64,000 bases of DNA from Gautieria morchelliformis (Eukaryota; Basidiomycota; Agaricomycetes; Gomphales; Gomphaceae): the NCBI GenBank assembly GCA_015179125.1, contig WHVA01000376.1, forward strand, positions 1-64,000, in the 5' to 3' direction. Positions 32,253 to 44,035 of the stretch are shown here, in pieces. The notes beneath the pieces were generated by a model. That model searched no databases. It saw only the letters and a list, made by a program, of their open reading frames with translations, and was not told the DNA's origin. The stretch's first letter is position 1. Each line of letters opens with the position of its first letter. The position numbers were made by a program, and so were the translations under genes.

Positions 32253-33301
32253 TTACACCTTTGCCTTCTTCACCAATTTGATTCCCAGAGAATTAGGAGC
32301 TATTTTCTTCTTCTTTGGTGGGGGTTGTGATATCTTGGTGCTTGCTTTCGTTGCATCTGATAGCAGACTACTGAGGTCGGGTTCCATCCCGTCAGCCTTC
32401 CTCTTGATGGTAATAGTTCGGGGCGGAGAGGCCGGGACGGACGTCGCGGTGGTGTCGGGCGCCGACTCTGAATCATCCACGCCGTTTGAAGTTGTGACAG
32501 AATCCACACCGGACGGGCCTGCAACCTTTGAGAATACCTCCTGCACTAATCTTTCGTCTTCCTCTTCCTCTAGTCTCCGCCGCCTGTCCTCCTCATCCTC
32601 GATCTCTTGCATGCCTAATCGCTCCAGCAATTCTGTGGCCTGTGATTGACCAACACGTTCATTCCGCGCATTCCTCGCCCGAATGTCCTGCAGCGCGTCC
32701 AGAATGTCCATCTCGCGCTTTGAGTCAACGGTGCGGTTCTCCAAGGCCTTCATGGGGTTGTTCTCTTCCTCTTCGAGCTTAAGAAGTCTGTCTTCCTCTT
32801 CAGCTTTCTCATCTCGCCATGGCTCGAAATTACGCTGCGCTCCATGCTCGGCGACATAGTCAGTGTTTTTAGGGTCGGTCTTGAATGTGATTTCGGACGA
32901 GCATAGAGTGCTGCCATAACTCTGAGAACAGGGAGAAAATCATAATGACAAATCTTACCACTTGATGTAGAACCTACGAAGGCCAAGTGTGAGTCAGGCG
33001 AGGGCTGAGGCATTACAATGGAACGCACCTGAAGATCTTGATGCCATAGTAGTCTTCGCCATCCACTGTTTCCTTCCGGGCGTTGAACTTTTTACCCTTG
33101 TATATGTAGTCGCCACATGTATTGCATCGCCTGGAACGAGCATGAATGTCACAATTCAGCAAGTGATCACCGTACGCACATGGAGAACGGAGCCATAAGA
33201 CGAACCACCTGTTGAGAGTTCTTCGGACCCCTCCGTCGTGGGATCTTCGAGGGGTCGAAGTCTGGGGGGTAGTACTTGTTGAGGACCTTCCGCTCGGACA
33301 T
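32253..33301 (-). CDS. YJU2: Splicing factor YJU2/CWC16 (CCDC94 homologue)
   Basis: The N-terminus [20 protein letters not shown] is nearly universal for this family. Next come [16 protein letters not shown] with [14 protein letters not shown], then [16 protein letters not shown]: together the four-cysteine zinc site. The RNFEPW and [20 protein letters not shown] blocks follow, then a charged coiled coil and a basic tail ([20 protein letters not shown]). YJU2 acts in the spliceosome at the first catalytic step. The intron after MAPFSM splits the Met codon (AT|G). The ATG at 33301 lies 60 bp from the NUP37 start. All four cysteines are present. Confidence 0.93.
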
Positions 33302-33361
33302 GGTGGTTGGTGGCTGAGAGACTCGGCTGTGACGCTCGCTTAGGTAAGTTGTCTCCGCAAG

Positions 33362-34920
33362 ATGAGCATCCAACTGGAGTATCAGCACGGAACAGACGTC
33401 GGCGTCCTCCGCGGATGTCCCAACCCGTACGCAGCAGACCTACTCGCCATCGGAGGCGACCACTCTGTCGAGGTCTTGCAGATAGTGAGTGGCATTTGTC
33501 CTTGATCACGTGACACGAGCTCACGCCCAACGCAGGGCGAGGACTCGTGCAGCGTTCTCGCGTCGTTTAACATCGGGACACGCGTTACCGCTCTGGCGTG
33601 GTCTCCCAGGTCGACCTCTCCTTCGCAGGTGGACGCCTGGTTTCTCGAGTGAGTGACCCGCGAGCTTCACGATTTTGTTCTTCATCTTTGGCGGACAGAT
33701 TGGTGGCTGCAGGCGAAGATTTAAACTTGAGACTGCTCGCAAAAACACCAGACGATGCTTCTGAGAGTGTGTTCGTCTTTGGCGGAGGACTGAGTGGCCA
33801 CAGGAGGAGGGTCAACGACCTCACATGGTGTGGCGGTTTCGGAGAAGACAGCTATCGATATCTGGCATCAGTGTCCGGTGTGTAGCGTCTTGTTTGCCGC
33901 TGCTTTGCAGCTCACAGAACTCCTTGGCAGACGACAAGATCCTTCTCTTCTGGGACTTGTTACCCGCGTCGGAAGGTGACATGCTGTCTCCCTCCCCCTC
34001 ACCCGCAGCCCCGTCGCGTGCTCTCAGCCCTTCCAGCCGGCCCCAGCCCGTCGCATTCGCTGCCCCCTACGCCCACCCCCTCCACTCCGTTGCATCGCAC
34101 CCCTCTACCTCGAAGGAGCTTGTCGTCTCCGACGCCCAGGGCTCCGTGTTCGTCGTTGACTGGCGCGTCGACCCGGCAGACGAGGATCCCGAAGAGCGGT
34201 ATCGAGGGCTCAGCATTGCGCAGCTCGTCGACCCGCGTGCATTGGCGGATGCGCGGACAGGGATGCCGACGGTGTGGGGCGGCTCGGTGGCGTGGCAGCA
34301 GCAGGACTTGAATATGTATGTCATGACGCATTTACCGTACCTACCCCCGTGCTGAGGCGTGATTGGATTGAAAGCGTGGGTGCGGCATATGGCTCGCGCT
34401 GGTCCATATGGGACATGCGCAAGCTGCAGGGCGGGAAGCCCGTCGCGACAGGACAAGGCTTCATGCATGGCACCCATCGTTTTCGGTACGCACATACATC
34501 CCATGCGTCACCCTTTCATCCGCTAACTACTGCCGCTCTTCCCCCTCCCTCCCCTCACTGACCACCCGTCCCCTCCCGCCCACTAACGGGCACTCCCCTC
34601 CCCTCTCTCGCCCATTATATTCCCTCCCCAGCTGGTGCCCCACCTCCCCCAACCTCTTCGCCCTCTCCCCCCTCTCCCCCCTCGACGACGCCACCATCCA
34701 CATCCACAACACCGCATACACTCAAAGCGGCCCCCGCGCCCTCGCGCTGCGCCCCCGCCCGCACCGCATACGCGACTTCGACTGGATCGGCGCCGACGGG
34801 AGTGCCGCAAGTGCGAGTGCACTCAGCGGACGCGCGGGGGGCGCGTATCCGCGGCTGGCGGCTGCGGTGGGGAGGACCGTGTTGGTGGTGGTAGTGGGAC
34901 CGGACGAGGCTGGGGCGTGA
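33362..34920 (+). CDS. NUP37: Nucleoporin NUP37-like WD-repeat protein
   Basis: The start [20 protein letters not shown] is followed by [118 protein letters not shown] and HIHNTAY. The order and the IAYGG..., GVRVDGIAWSP-like and W-x-IWD...FRW-x-xxx-NLFA blocks match NUP37 of the Y-shaped Nup107-160 nuclear pore subcomplex. At least five short introns are present. The 3' half is GC-rich with long Ala/Ser/Pro linkers, so the protein is longer than the animal protein. The stop is TGA at 34920. Confidence 0.75.
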
Positions 34921-35722
34921 ATTCCAACTTGTCGTCACTGTTCTCAATCCCTCGGATCTCTCCTCCCCCTCTCCCTTTGGTTACTTATATTTCCTTTTGC
35001 GTTGTTTTCACGGTGTGGCACGCCTACCACCACACTTTCGAAATCAACTACTTCCCCCCATTTTTACGTTGACGGAAACAAAATATGGATCACTCACTGT
35101 TGTATGATCAAACAAAAACCCCTTCACCTAAATGCACACATTAAAAATAGCTCTCACTAATATTCCAGTAAACACCGAACACATAAACGCGAATAAAAAG
35201 GATCGCTTTTAGAGCTACACCTTACATGTACACACACACAACCGCCCCCCGCCCGATCTAACCGATTTCCCAACCGTTAGACCCGCCAAACTAAGTAGCG
35301 GCAACCAACCACCCAACCGAATTATCCAAATCCCGATCACGTGTGTAGGGAGAAATGGGGGAGGGGGGATGGGGGATGGGCATCTGGACCTGCCGCTGCA
35401 CCCGAGCGCAGGTAGACGGACACGAGTCACGGACGGCGAAGGAGGATACCGAAACCCAAATCAAGACACGAACTGACCGATACGAACGCACATATGACAC
35501 GACAGGGAAACAAACGACAAACAACAACAGGAAACAAGACAAACGACAAGCAGACACAGACAAGACAGACGGACAGTAGGACAGACAGACGATTCAAACA
35601 TACGATTCGGGTCGATCCGGGGCAGCGCGGCCCTAGTAGTCTAGCACGCAACGGAATGTGGGAGAGTGGTGGTGTGGGGTGACGAGATGGGCGGTGTTCA
35701 GTCAAGACATGCATAGGTCCGC
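34921..35722. other. Intergenic between convergent NUP37 and the zinc-cluster gene
   Basis: Two 3' UTR regions meet here. The stretch from 35440 to 35600 is rich in GACAGAC/ACAAACGACA purine-type repeats. Open frames on both strands come from this low complexity and are not supported as genes. Confidence 0.45.
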
Positions 35723-38700
35723 TCACCCCCCCGTCAGTCCATTATACCCAAACGCCTGCTGATACGTCGGCGCAACGCCGTTGCCGGCATACCCGTACCC
35801 TGCGCAAAAAAAAAAAAAGGAATCAGCAATCAGCCTAAACCCCCCGCACCGCACCAGACGCACCCAACTCAGTATGCATATTGATCCAATAAAGGAGATC
35901 CTTCGGGTTCGCTTCCCCCTCCTCGAACGTCATCCGCCCTCCGGTACCCGCGCCGCCGCCGTCCTCTCCCGCCCCATTCGCCGCCCCCACGCTTTGCGCA
36001 TACGACGTCTGGAGCCCGAGCGCAAGGTCCCCGTCGGGCGGCACAAGCGGGTGTGCGGGGAGATGGGGCGACGCAGGGAACTGGCGCCACGCCTGGGCGG
36101 TGTACGAGGTGTTCTGCTGTTGGAGAGGTGGCGAGTGCTGTTGATGCTGCTGGAGGGGCTGCTGCTGGTGCTGCTGTTGGAAAGACTGGCCCTGCTGTTG
36201 CTGAGCCTGGTGCTGGTGCGGGCTCGAGAGCGACATCGCGGGAGGGAGCGGCTGCGCCGGGAGGCCCGCAGACATGGCCCCGTGATTGGGTCGCGCCTGG
36301 GGCTGGCCCTGCGTCTGGTAGAGCGACGGACGGCGGCGCGTGCCGTTCGGGGTTGGATTGCCTGCATTGGCGTTCACGCCGTTACCGCCATCGCCATCGC
36401 CATCCACATCAATCCCATTCCCGGTCCCCCTCCCATAGTGCATAGATGCGCTATTCGGGGGCGTGAGCCTCGCCAGCGTCGTCGGGGACACCGCAGCTCG
36501 CGCCGCCGCCCCATGCACGCCATTCGGTAGCGGCTCCTGTCGCCGCTCCTGCCTATGGCGGCGCTCCCGCTCCCGCTCATGTCCCGAATGCTGGGTGCGC
36601 CCCGTCCGCGACTGCGCCAGCCCCACCCTGTCCCGCCGCTCCCGCTCCGCCAGGTGCGGCAGCCTCGCCACCAGCGTCCGTAGCAGGAAGCGTCCGTGGA
36701 ACTCGAGCGTCTCCGGCATGTTCGTCGACTCGTCGTCCTGCGGCACGGGGGCTTGGTCCTGGGCTGTTGCGGACGCGGCACTCTGGTCCCGCGGGTCTCC
36801 CCGCGTAGTTGCGGCTATGTACGCGTCGGCAACGCGAGTGATAAGGGTGTAGACCTCATTTGGAGCGGTCTCGGGGAGCTCGGGAAGGAGTTCCGGGGTA
36901 GTAACCATCTGCGCGAGGAAAAGCAGCGACGAAAAAAAAATAGAAAGGACATCCACATCAGCTCGCACACGCCCGGGGCCCACCGCAGAACAACGCACCT
37001 TTAGCAAGAACACCGCCGTATACGCCGTCATAACATTGATCGAGTCCTGCGCATATCGCTGCAACGCAGAGAAAACGTCGGCCCGCCTCGCACAAAGAAA
37101 GAAAGAAAGAAGAAAGGCATCACCGCACTCACCAGCATGCCCACTTGTGCAAACTCGTCCACGAGCCCCAGCGTCGCCAACCCGCTCGTGTAGCTATTGC
37201 TCAACGCGGACAGGTTCGTCGACATGCCCTTGCCAGTGGCCGCGGCGCCGCCCACCCCAGGGTGGAGGGGCGAGGAGCCGCGGTGCGAGGACTGGCTCGG
37301 GGGGCCGCGTGTCGATGTAGGCGACGAGCCGGCGGCGTGGCGGCCGCCCGAGGCGGGGGGCGAGGAGACGGGGTGCAAGGAGGGGTACGGCGGCGGGGTG
37401 TCACCGACGAAGAGGATCGATTGGAGACTGAGGGAGCTGAGGAAGAGGCACACGTGGAGCTTGAAAAAGCGGAGGAGGGAGAGTTCGAAGCGGCCGCCGT
37501 TGGCTGTGAGGGGCGTCAGCGGTTAGTAAAATGTGAGGGGGTTGAATAAACGGGGGAGTGCGGATGTAAATGTGAGGGGGGGATTGAATAAACGGGGGGT
37601 AGTGAGCATATAAACGTGAGCGAGGATGAATAAACGGGGGATAATGAGATCTCGACAGAAAGCGAGCGCGCATGAAAAAACAGACACCCAAAACCCAAAC
37701 GCACCCTTCTCAACCTCTTTACCCCACTGCTCCTGCCACATCTCCATCCGGTGATAACACCCCCTCAGCAAAATCTCCAAGTTGATGTCCGAGGCGCCGT
37801 ATGACGTCGAGCCCGGGCCTGCAGCGTCGCGGGACAGCACCAGCACCATACATCGTCAACACACACCCAAAAGCACACATAGCAACCGTCAGCCTACACC
37901 CAAAAAAAGAAAAGAAAAGGGAACGACGCACCGCCCGGCATGCGCTGGTGGAAGAATGCATCGGTGACCTCCGCGGCGTACTGACGCAGCTGGACCTGCG
38001 CGCTGACGATGACGTCGATGGGGCGGAGGGTGCTGCCGAGGTGCCAGGTCGGGCCATGGCGGATGATGCCGTCCTGAGCGAGGCGGGCGGGTGAGCGAGC
38101 ATGGCAGCGAGCGCGGAGGCATGGTACAGATCAGAGAGGCACGGCAGGCGAAACACGAAACCGAGAGCGAACAGAGAGGCATGGCAGGCGAAACACAAGA
38201 CCGAGAGCGAACAGCATGAGCCCCCGCCCCCGAACGGCCCGAGCGAGCACTCACCTCCGGCAGCATCCACAACTTCCCCGTCTGTATGCACAGGCTGCGG
38301 TCGTGCACCCACAGCACGAGGTACGTGCGCTCCCGGTTGCGGCGCTCGAGGCGCTGTGGCGGGGCCGCAACAACAACGGCAAAAAATCAGATCCCACCCC
38401 AAGCAAGCAAAGCCACGCAAGACTCTCACCGCCATCGCCTGCTCGTTCGCCGGCGGGTGCTGCGTGTACGTGTTGAGCCCGAGTTCGACGGCCATGCGGG
38501 AGGCCTGTGTAGGGGGAATGGGGGATGAGTGGGCGGCACGATGCCACAAGAGGGGCAGGAGGACGCACATAGCCGATATACGTCCACGTGCGCTATACGT
38601 CGCCGGCACCGTGATAGAACATCGTGCGTCGTCGTCAATATCGCGCATCGTCGTCAACATCCACAGAAGAACCACAAAAAACCCATCCACCACGCATCAG

Positions 38701-40507
38701 CACCGCCAAAAAAAAAAAAAACAAGCACAACGCGCGACGCACCCCATCGTCCGGCTCCTTCCAATACGTCATGCACATGAACGCCTGCACGACCTCGACG
38801 CTCTTCCAGCCCTCGCGCCACGCCCTGCGCACCGCACCGCACCGCAGTCAGCGCCGCGCCTTCCCGCAGAAAAAAAGCACCGCGACGCACCTGACGCCCA
38901 GCTCCTCACACATGGCCCGCACACGCCGGCCTTTCTCCGCCTGGCTGAGGGGCTCGCTGCTCTGCGCCGCGCGCGGCCCCGACCCGCGGCCGCCCTTGAC
39001 GTCCCCGTCCCTCGCGTCGTCCCCCAGACGCATCCTCACATCGGCAGCATCCTCACGCGGAGCGGTGCCTTGCGCCCCGGCCAGACTCACCTCCTCGCCG
39101 AAGCGCAGCGCCACCATGCAGAGCGTCGTGAAGAGCAGCGGGCAGCGGGTGCGGATGTACTGAGGGGTATGGAGGGCGCGGTCAAAGAGGTTGATGAAGG
39201 GGTTGAGGCGGGTGTGTATCTGTGGGGGGGAGGTGAGCGGGAGAGGAGGGAGGGGTGCCGGGCAGCCAAAAATAAGGAGCCAAAATGAAAGAAATACATA
39301 AAAATTGTAGAGTCGCTAAAGACGGGACTCACGAGGTCAAACAAGGCGTGGACCTCGGACTCGGTGAGAATTCCCGCGGAGATAGGGTCTTCGATGACGG
39401 GTGCCGGGTAGGGGAAGCCCAGGCGGTAGTGATACATGAACGAGTAAGCGGTGCTTGGGGCGTGGGTGTTGTCGGCGCTGTCGTCGGGGGAACGATCTGG
39501 CTTGGGTTCAGATGCGGACGCGTTGTGTGCGGGGCGGTGGCGGGTGGGTGGAGAGAGGATGGGAGGGAGCTGCGGGAGACGTTCGCGTGGGCGTCCCTGT
39601 TGGTGGGTGCTCGGATTAGGATCCTCGGCAGGATCTACGTCCATGCGCTCCTCCGGGGCACGCCTCGGCGGCCTGTGATCCCTGGGCCCGCCCGGCCTGA
39701 CATCGAGGACGGTGCCGAAAAAGCTGGCCCTGCGGGCGGGGCCGAAGCGAGCGCGCTCGGAGTCGACCATTGGGACGGGGAACAATGATTGGAGTCTGGT
39801 GTCCTGCTCGTCTTCGCCGTCGTCATCGTCCTGGTCTGGGTCGGGGACTGCGGAGGGGGAGCGGGAGCGGGAGGGGGAGTGGGGGGTGGGGGATCGGTGA
39901 CGGGGGCGGGGGGATGTGGGGGAACGGGAGTGGGGCGGGTCGTGGGGGTGGTGGCGGGCAGGGGGCGGGGGCGGGGGATGGAAATGGTGGTACGGGTTGA
40001 GGGGAGGGAGGGGAGGGAAGGGATATGTGGGCGCAGGCGTCGGCGGTGCGGTGCCCTGTGTGGGGACGAGCGGGGCGGAGCGGGAGTCGCTGACGGGGAA
40101 GAGGGACAGCTGCTGGACGTGCTGCTGGGCGAGCTGGGCCTGGGAGATCTGGACCGCGCCTTTTTCGAGCTTGCGGAGGTTTTTGGAGGCATCGGAGAGT
40201 CTGGGGGCGTGGGGACGCGGGTGAGGAGACGGGGGTGGGCGCGGACGGGCTGGAGACGGGACGCACTTGGAGCCGGGCTTTCTGCCCCGTCTGTGCTTCT
40301 CAAAATGGCACTCGAGGTTGGAGCGGCGGCAGCGCTGGCAGGGCTTTGCGCCGTCGTCTTCGGCACCGACGCACTTCATCTGGGGCAGGTGAGCAGGGAA
40401 GGAGAGGGAGACGGACGACGGACCTTGGCTGCGCGACAGACGGTGCACGCGCGTGCGCCGCGGGACACGGCGGGCTTGGGGGTGGGGTCTGGGGATGGGG
40501 AGGGCAT
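35723..40507 (-). CDS. Zn2Cys6 transcription factor with fungal-specific regulatory domain
   Basis: The ATG at 40507 begins MPSPSPDPTPKPAVSRGARA. The cluster CTVCRAAKMKCVG...CQRCRRSNLEC is split by an intron after RAAK; all six cysteines are present. It is followed by the basic HRRGRKPGSK and a coiled coil (SDASKNLRKLEKG, QISQAQLAQQHVQQL). After a long Pro/His/Ser-rich linker comes the fungal-specific domain: HALFDL, CMVALRFGEEVSLA, REGWKSVEVVQAFMCMTYW, TWTYIGYASRMAVELGLN and RNRERTYLVLWVHDRSL. The C-terminus is glutamine-rich (QQQQGQSFQQQHQQQPLQQ) and ends YQQAFGYNGLTGG. It is a nuclear DNA-binding regulator; the target pathway cannot be told from sequence. The gene lies in strikingly GC-rich DNA and has about ten introns. 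Confidence 0.85.
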
Positions 40508-43500
40508 GGCGGGGGGTAGGCGAGTCGGCGAGTGGTGTGACGATTGGTGTGAGCGTCGACGGCGATGGTGTGACGAGTGATGTCAGCGTCGAGATGTCAG
40601 CGTCGACGGCGTAAAGTCCGCGTCGACGGGGAATGGAGTCGGCGTAGACGGGGAGTGGGATGTCAGCGGCGACGGTGAGCGAGAGGGCAGCGTCGTGGGC
40701 AGGACTGGCGATCGCCGTCGTGGTTGTCTCAGCGATGTGCTCTTGTGCACTATCAGAAGACCGCCGCCCTGCGATTCGCCCGGCGATTATATGCTCCGGT
40801 ACGGCGTCTACGGCTATTACTCCGACACACGGCGACTTGGCGCGCGTCTCGCGCGGACCGACCATGCGACTGGCCCGGTCCGATCCGACACACGCGGGCC
40901 GCCCACGACTGAGTGCGAGGCCCACGCATGACGTCGCTCTCCCACTCGCTAACGGCACCGAACAGAGTTCGAATGCAATTCCACCTCGTGGACGTGTGCC
41001 CGCACGCCTATCCATCACCACCTGTCACGCTTCTTCTCCCGCCCTCAGCCCTCCTTCCTCTCCCGCGCTCACCACCCCGCGGGTCAGCCCGCCACACGCA
41101 CGATCGATACCGACACGCACCATCCGGTCGCTCTCGTACCTCTACGTCACCCTTGCTATACGGGGTCTATATCACATCCGAGGCACAGGCACAGTTACGA
41201 CCTGTCACATAGACACAAGCTCCAGGACGGACGCGGGATCGCCAAGATATGGCTCGTCCCTCGCACATCGCAGCATTCCCACGTCGGTGAGGGTCCCCGT
41301 ACATGGGGCGCGCCCGCCGGACGTCCAGCTGCACTCCGTATCCAGATGCAGTGCGATCAGATCACCCAGATGCGCACTCCGATGCACCATGATCGGACAA
41401 GCGGGCGGAGCCTATGCCTCTCCCAGCACTGTGGAGACAGAATCGCGAGATCCGCCCGCACGCCTATCTCGTCCACAAGGCCGGCTAGGCAACGCTGCCA
41501 CCGCGTGCTATCGTATCGTCCCATAACGGGCACTTGCCTACCTTAACCTGAACGCTGCACGAGCGTGTCCGATCCTGAACATATCGCCAAGCGCAGCCGA
41601 TCGCCTGCATATATGCCTTGATCGATGTGCCGGCACTTGTCCCTCGGTATTAATAAACCCAGTGCGAGCCTTGTTGCATAAATGGGGTGCGCGTCGTATC
41701 AGCTGTCAGCGATCAAGCATGGGCAGTAGCCGCTGTCTCGAAGGCGTGCTCCTGCCATCGCATCACGCAACACCGCAATACACAACGCGACTCCACATCA
41801 CGCAACCAGTGCCACTGAGAATAAGACTGCGTGCGCATGGCGGGTGCACAGCGTTGTTCACTCGTCATATATTGCGACGAGCATAACCTTAACCTAGGTG
41901 GCGAATGCTGCCTGTTTGAGGCTGAAAGGGCGCACGCCAAAGGCAGCTGCGTCCCGGGCTCTCTCATAGCCGTATGAACAGTCACACCGCTGCGCACCTC
42001 ATAAGGCAAGGTTAATCTCGCATAGACATCGCCTCGGGAGGGCGCTTGTTCGGTCCATACCTCCACAATTCATACATGCGTTGCCCATTCATTGCGTCCC
42101 AAGGCACGGGGCGTATGGGAATCACATATCTACGTCGTCCATCTGGGCCTGCTACTAGGTTCGTGGACGCCCGTTCGTCGAGATAGGAGTGCATGATTAT
42201 CCAGATGACCATTCCAACGCGGGGGCTGGGGCCCACTGACATACTGGGGCCTCGGCTGACATGGCCCACACACGGCGTACTGCTCTGCACCCTGAAACCG
42301 ATGGTACCAGCAGCTCAAATAGAGATTCTTCCTACACGAACGTCAATCAACCACGATGAACAATGCATCAGTGTCCAGGTCATGCCGTGCAGAATCACGG
42401 ACGGTGCTGATAGGCCATGTCATGATTGAAACACCGTTAGATCACCACCACAAATAGCCCAGGCCTGATGAGTGTCAAAGTCCCACTGAAAGTCAAAGTT
42501 CTTCACATAGCTTAGTGTGACATCGATTGCTCATTGAAGGCGACCGAGAAGTGGTCACCAATCACACGTACAGTGACGCGCGCGACCCGTAAGAAGGGAA
42601 CAACAGCCTGGCACTGATACGTTGATGTGAAACATTCTCCAGTTGTGGCATATCAACCACAGAACCGGTGGGAATTTGTAATCTTACTTATACACAGCAG
42701 TGTGATTTGTCGCGTTCGTGGATTTCTTAGTGCGGTGCAGCGATCATGCACAGTCCACGGAGACATTGGCCATGAATACCATGTTGGCAACCGAGTCTAG
42801 ATCCGACCCGAGTATACATACACGGCGCGCCCGTGCGCTGAGCTTCGAGGCCGAGACCGTGCATGTTGGGATGATCACCGTGTATGGGCCCCCGTTATTC
42901 GCCGGCCATTCTTCGCGGGAAAAATGTGTGATACTTTGGATGAGGGCGGCGGTTTGACAGGTGAAAGATGTGTGATACTTTGGATGAGGGGCGGCGGTTT
43001 GACAGGTGAAAGATGATACTTAGGATGAGAGGTGGCGGCTATATTAGCTTGCAAAGTATGGATGCCGCGGGCGTCTTCTAAGTTCTTGACGACCGTGTCA
43101 TCAAACTGCGATTCCGGCGCACATGGGATAATACAGATGTCATAAGCCAGGGACTAGATTGAGAGGATAAGCCACACCTTCCAGTCAGTGGCACGCTTGG
43201 AGCCTAGACTCGACCCAAAATAAAGACCATACTTTAACCCAGGCACGCAGCCACACGATCCACAGGCTACTTATACTCACCCGGATCAAAGACTAAATTC
43301 ATTGTGATCGCGACCTCGCATTCGCAACTCAGGGTCGTGCTGATCCGGGAAACAGCTGGATGCCGGGATACCGAACAGACGAGGGCGGCGCACTGCCCTG
43401 TTGCAGCCTCAGGACGCCTAAGAATGAAACAGGTGACCTCGCCGAGGACAGCGTGCTCAGGCTGAAAACCAGCTCGCTGTCAAGGGTGGAAAAAAGGAAC

Positions 43501-44035
43501 ATGCCGTGCCGGCCTTGTACGTCCATACGTACGGTGACCATATGGTTGTTCGCCGGGCACGCGTGGTAGTGGAGGAAAGACCCCGGGTCGGAATATTTAA
43601 CGCCGATCGTTTCCGAATGGGGGATACCCGGTGATTTCAGTCATACTACAGTAATAGTGCATCTAGAGGCCCGTACCGCAGTCAAGTACTGCATGACTAC
43701 TTACTTCTGAAACGTCTTTTCTAAGCCCTTGCTCATACTCCTGCTATCCCGCTTACATCTGCTAATGTGCAACTAATAGTCGACGCAGAAGAAATCATTC
43801 AGAGAGAAGAGTCCGGTAATTAAGAGGCGTGATGGTAGGGTTGATTAATTAGTTATGCATGGCACCTCTCAATCGAGAGATGCGCGTTGACTTGTACCGC
43901 TATACAAGTTCAGAAGCTTACGCTCATCACTTAAGTAAGTACCTAGCTTCGATCGAATACACTCGAATATGTTCAAGTCCCTGCATCACAATCAGTAGAT
44001 TCAGCTAGCCGATTATTACTAAACCAGCATGTATT
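40508..44035. other. 3.5-kb region with no supportable gene
   Basis: It starts with the GC-rich 5' flank of the zinc-cluster gene, including a GTCGACGG(C/G)G(A/T) short-repeat zone at 40555-40680. Frames such as 40660-41526 are open on several phases because of GC content and show no domain, intron structure or start context. AT content rises after about 43600. Apart from the tandem repeat at 42927-43040, no element was recognised. Confidence 0.5.
42927..43040. repeat. Tandem repeat, 43-45-bp unit, two and a half copies
   Basis: GTGTGATACTTTGGATGAGG followed by GCGGCGGTTTGACAGGTGAA and AGAT occurs twice in full (second copy with one extra G) and once partially (GATACTTAGGATGAGAGGTG). No gene is nearby. 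Confidence 0.7.

Noticed and set aside
38101..39288. 395-codon plus-strand ORF over the zinc-cluster gene
   Set aside because: It is antisense to exons encoding the conserved fungal-specific regulatory domain, and its Arg/Pro/His-rich translation is what GC-rich antisense sequence gives.
40660..41526. 288-codon plus-strand ORF upstream of the zinc-cluster gene
   Set aside because: Several other frames are open over the same GC-rich stretch on both strands, and the translation has no domain, repeat or intron structure. It is best explained by composition.
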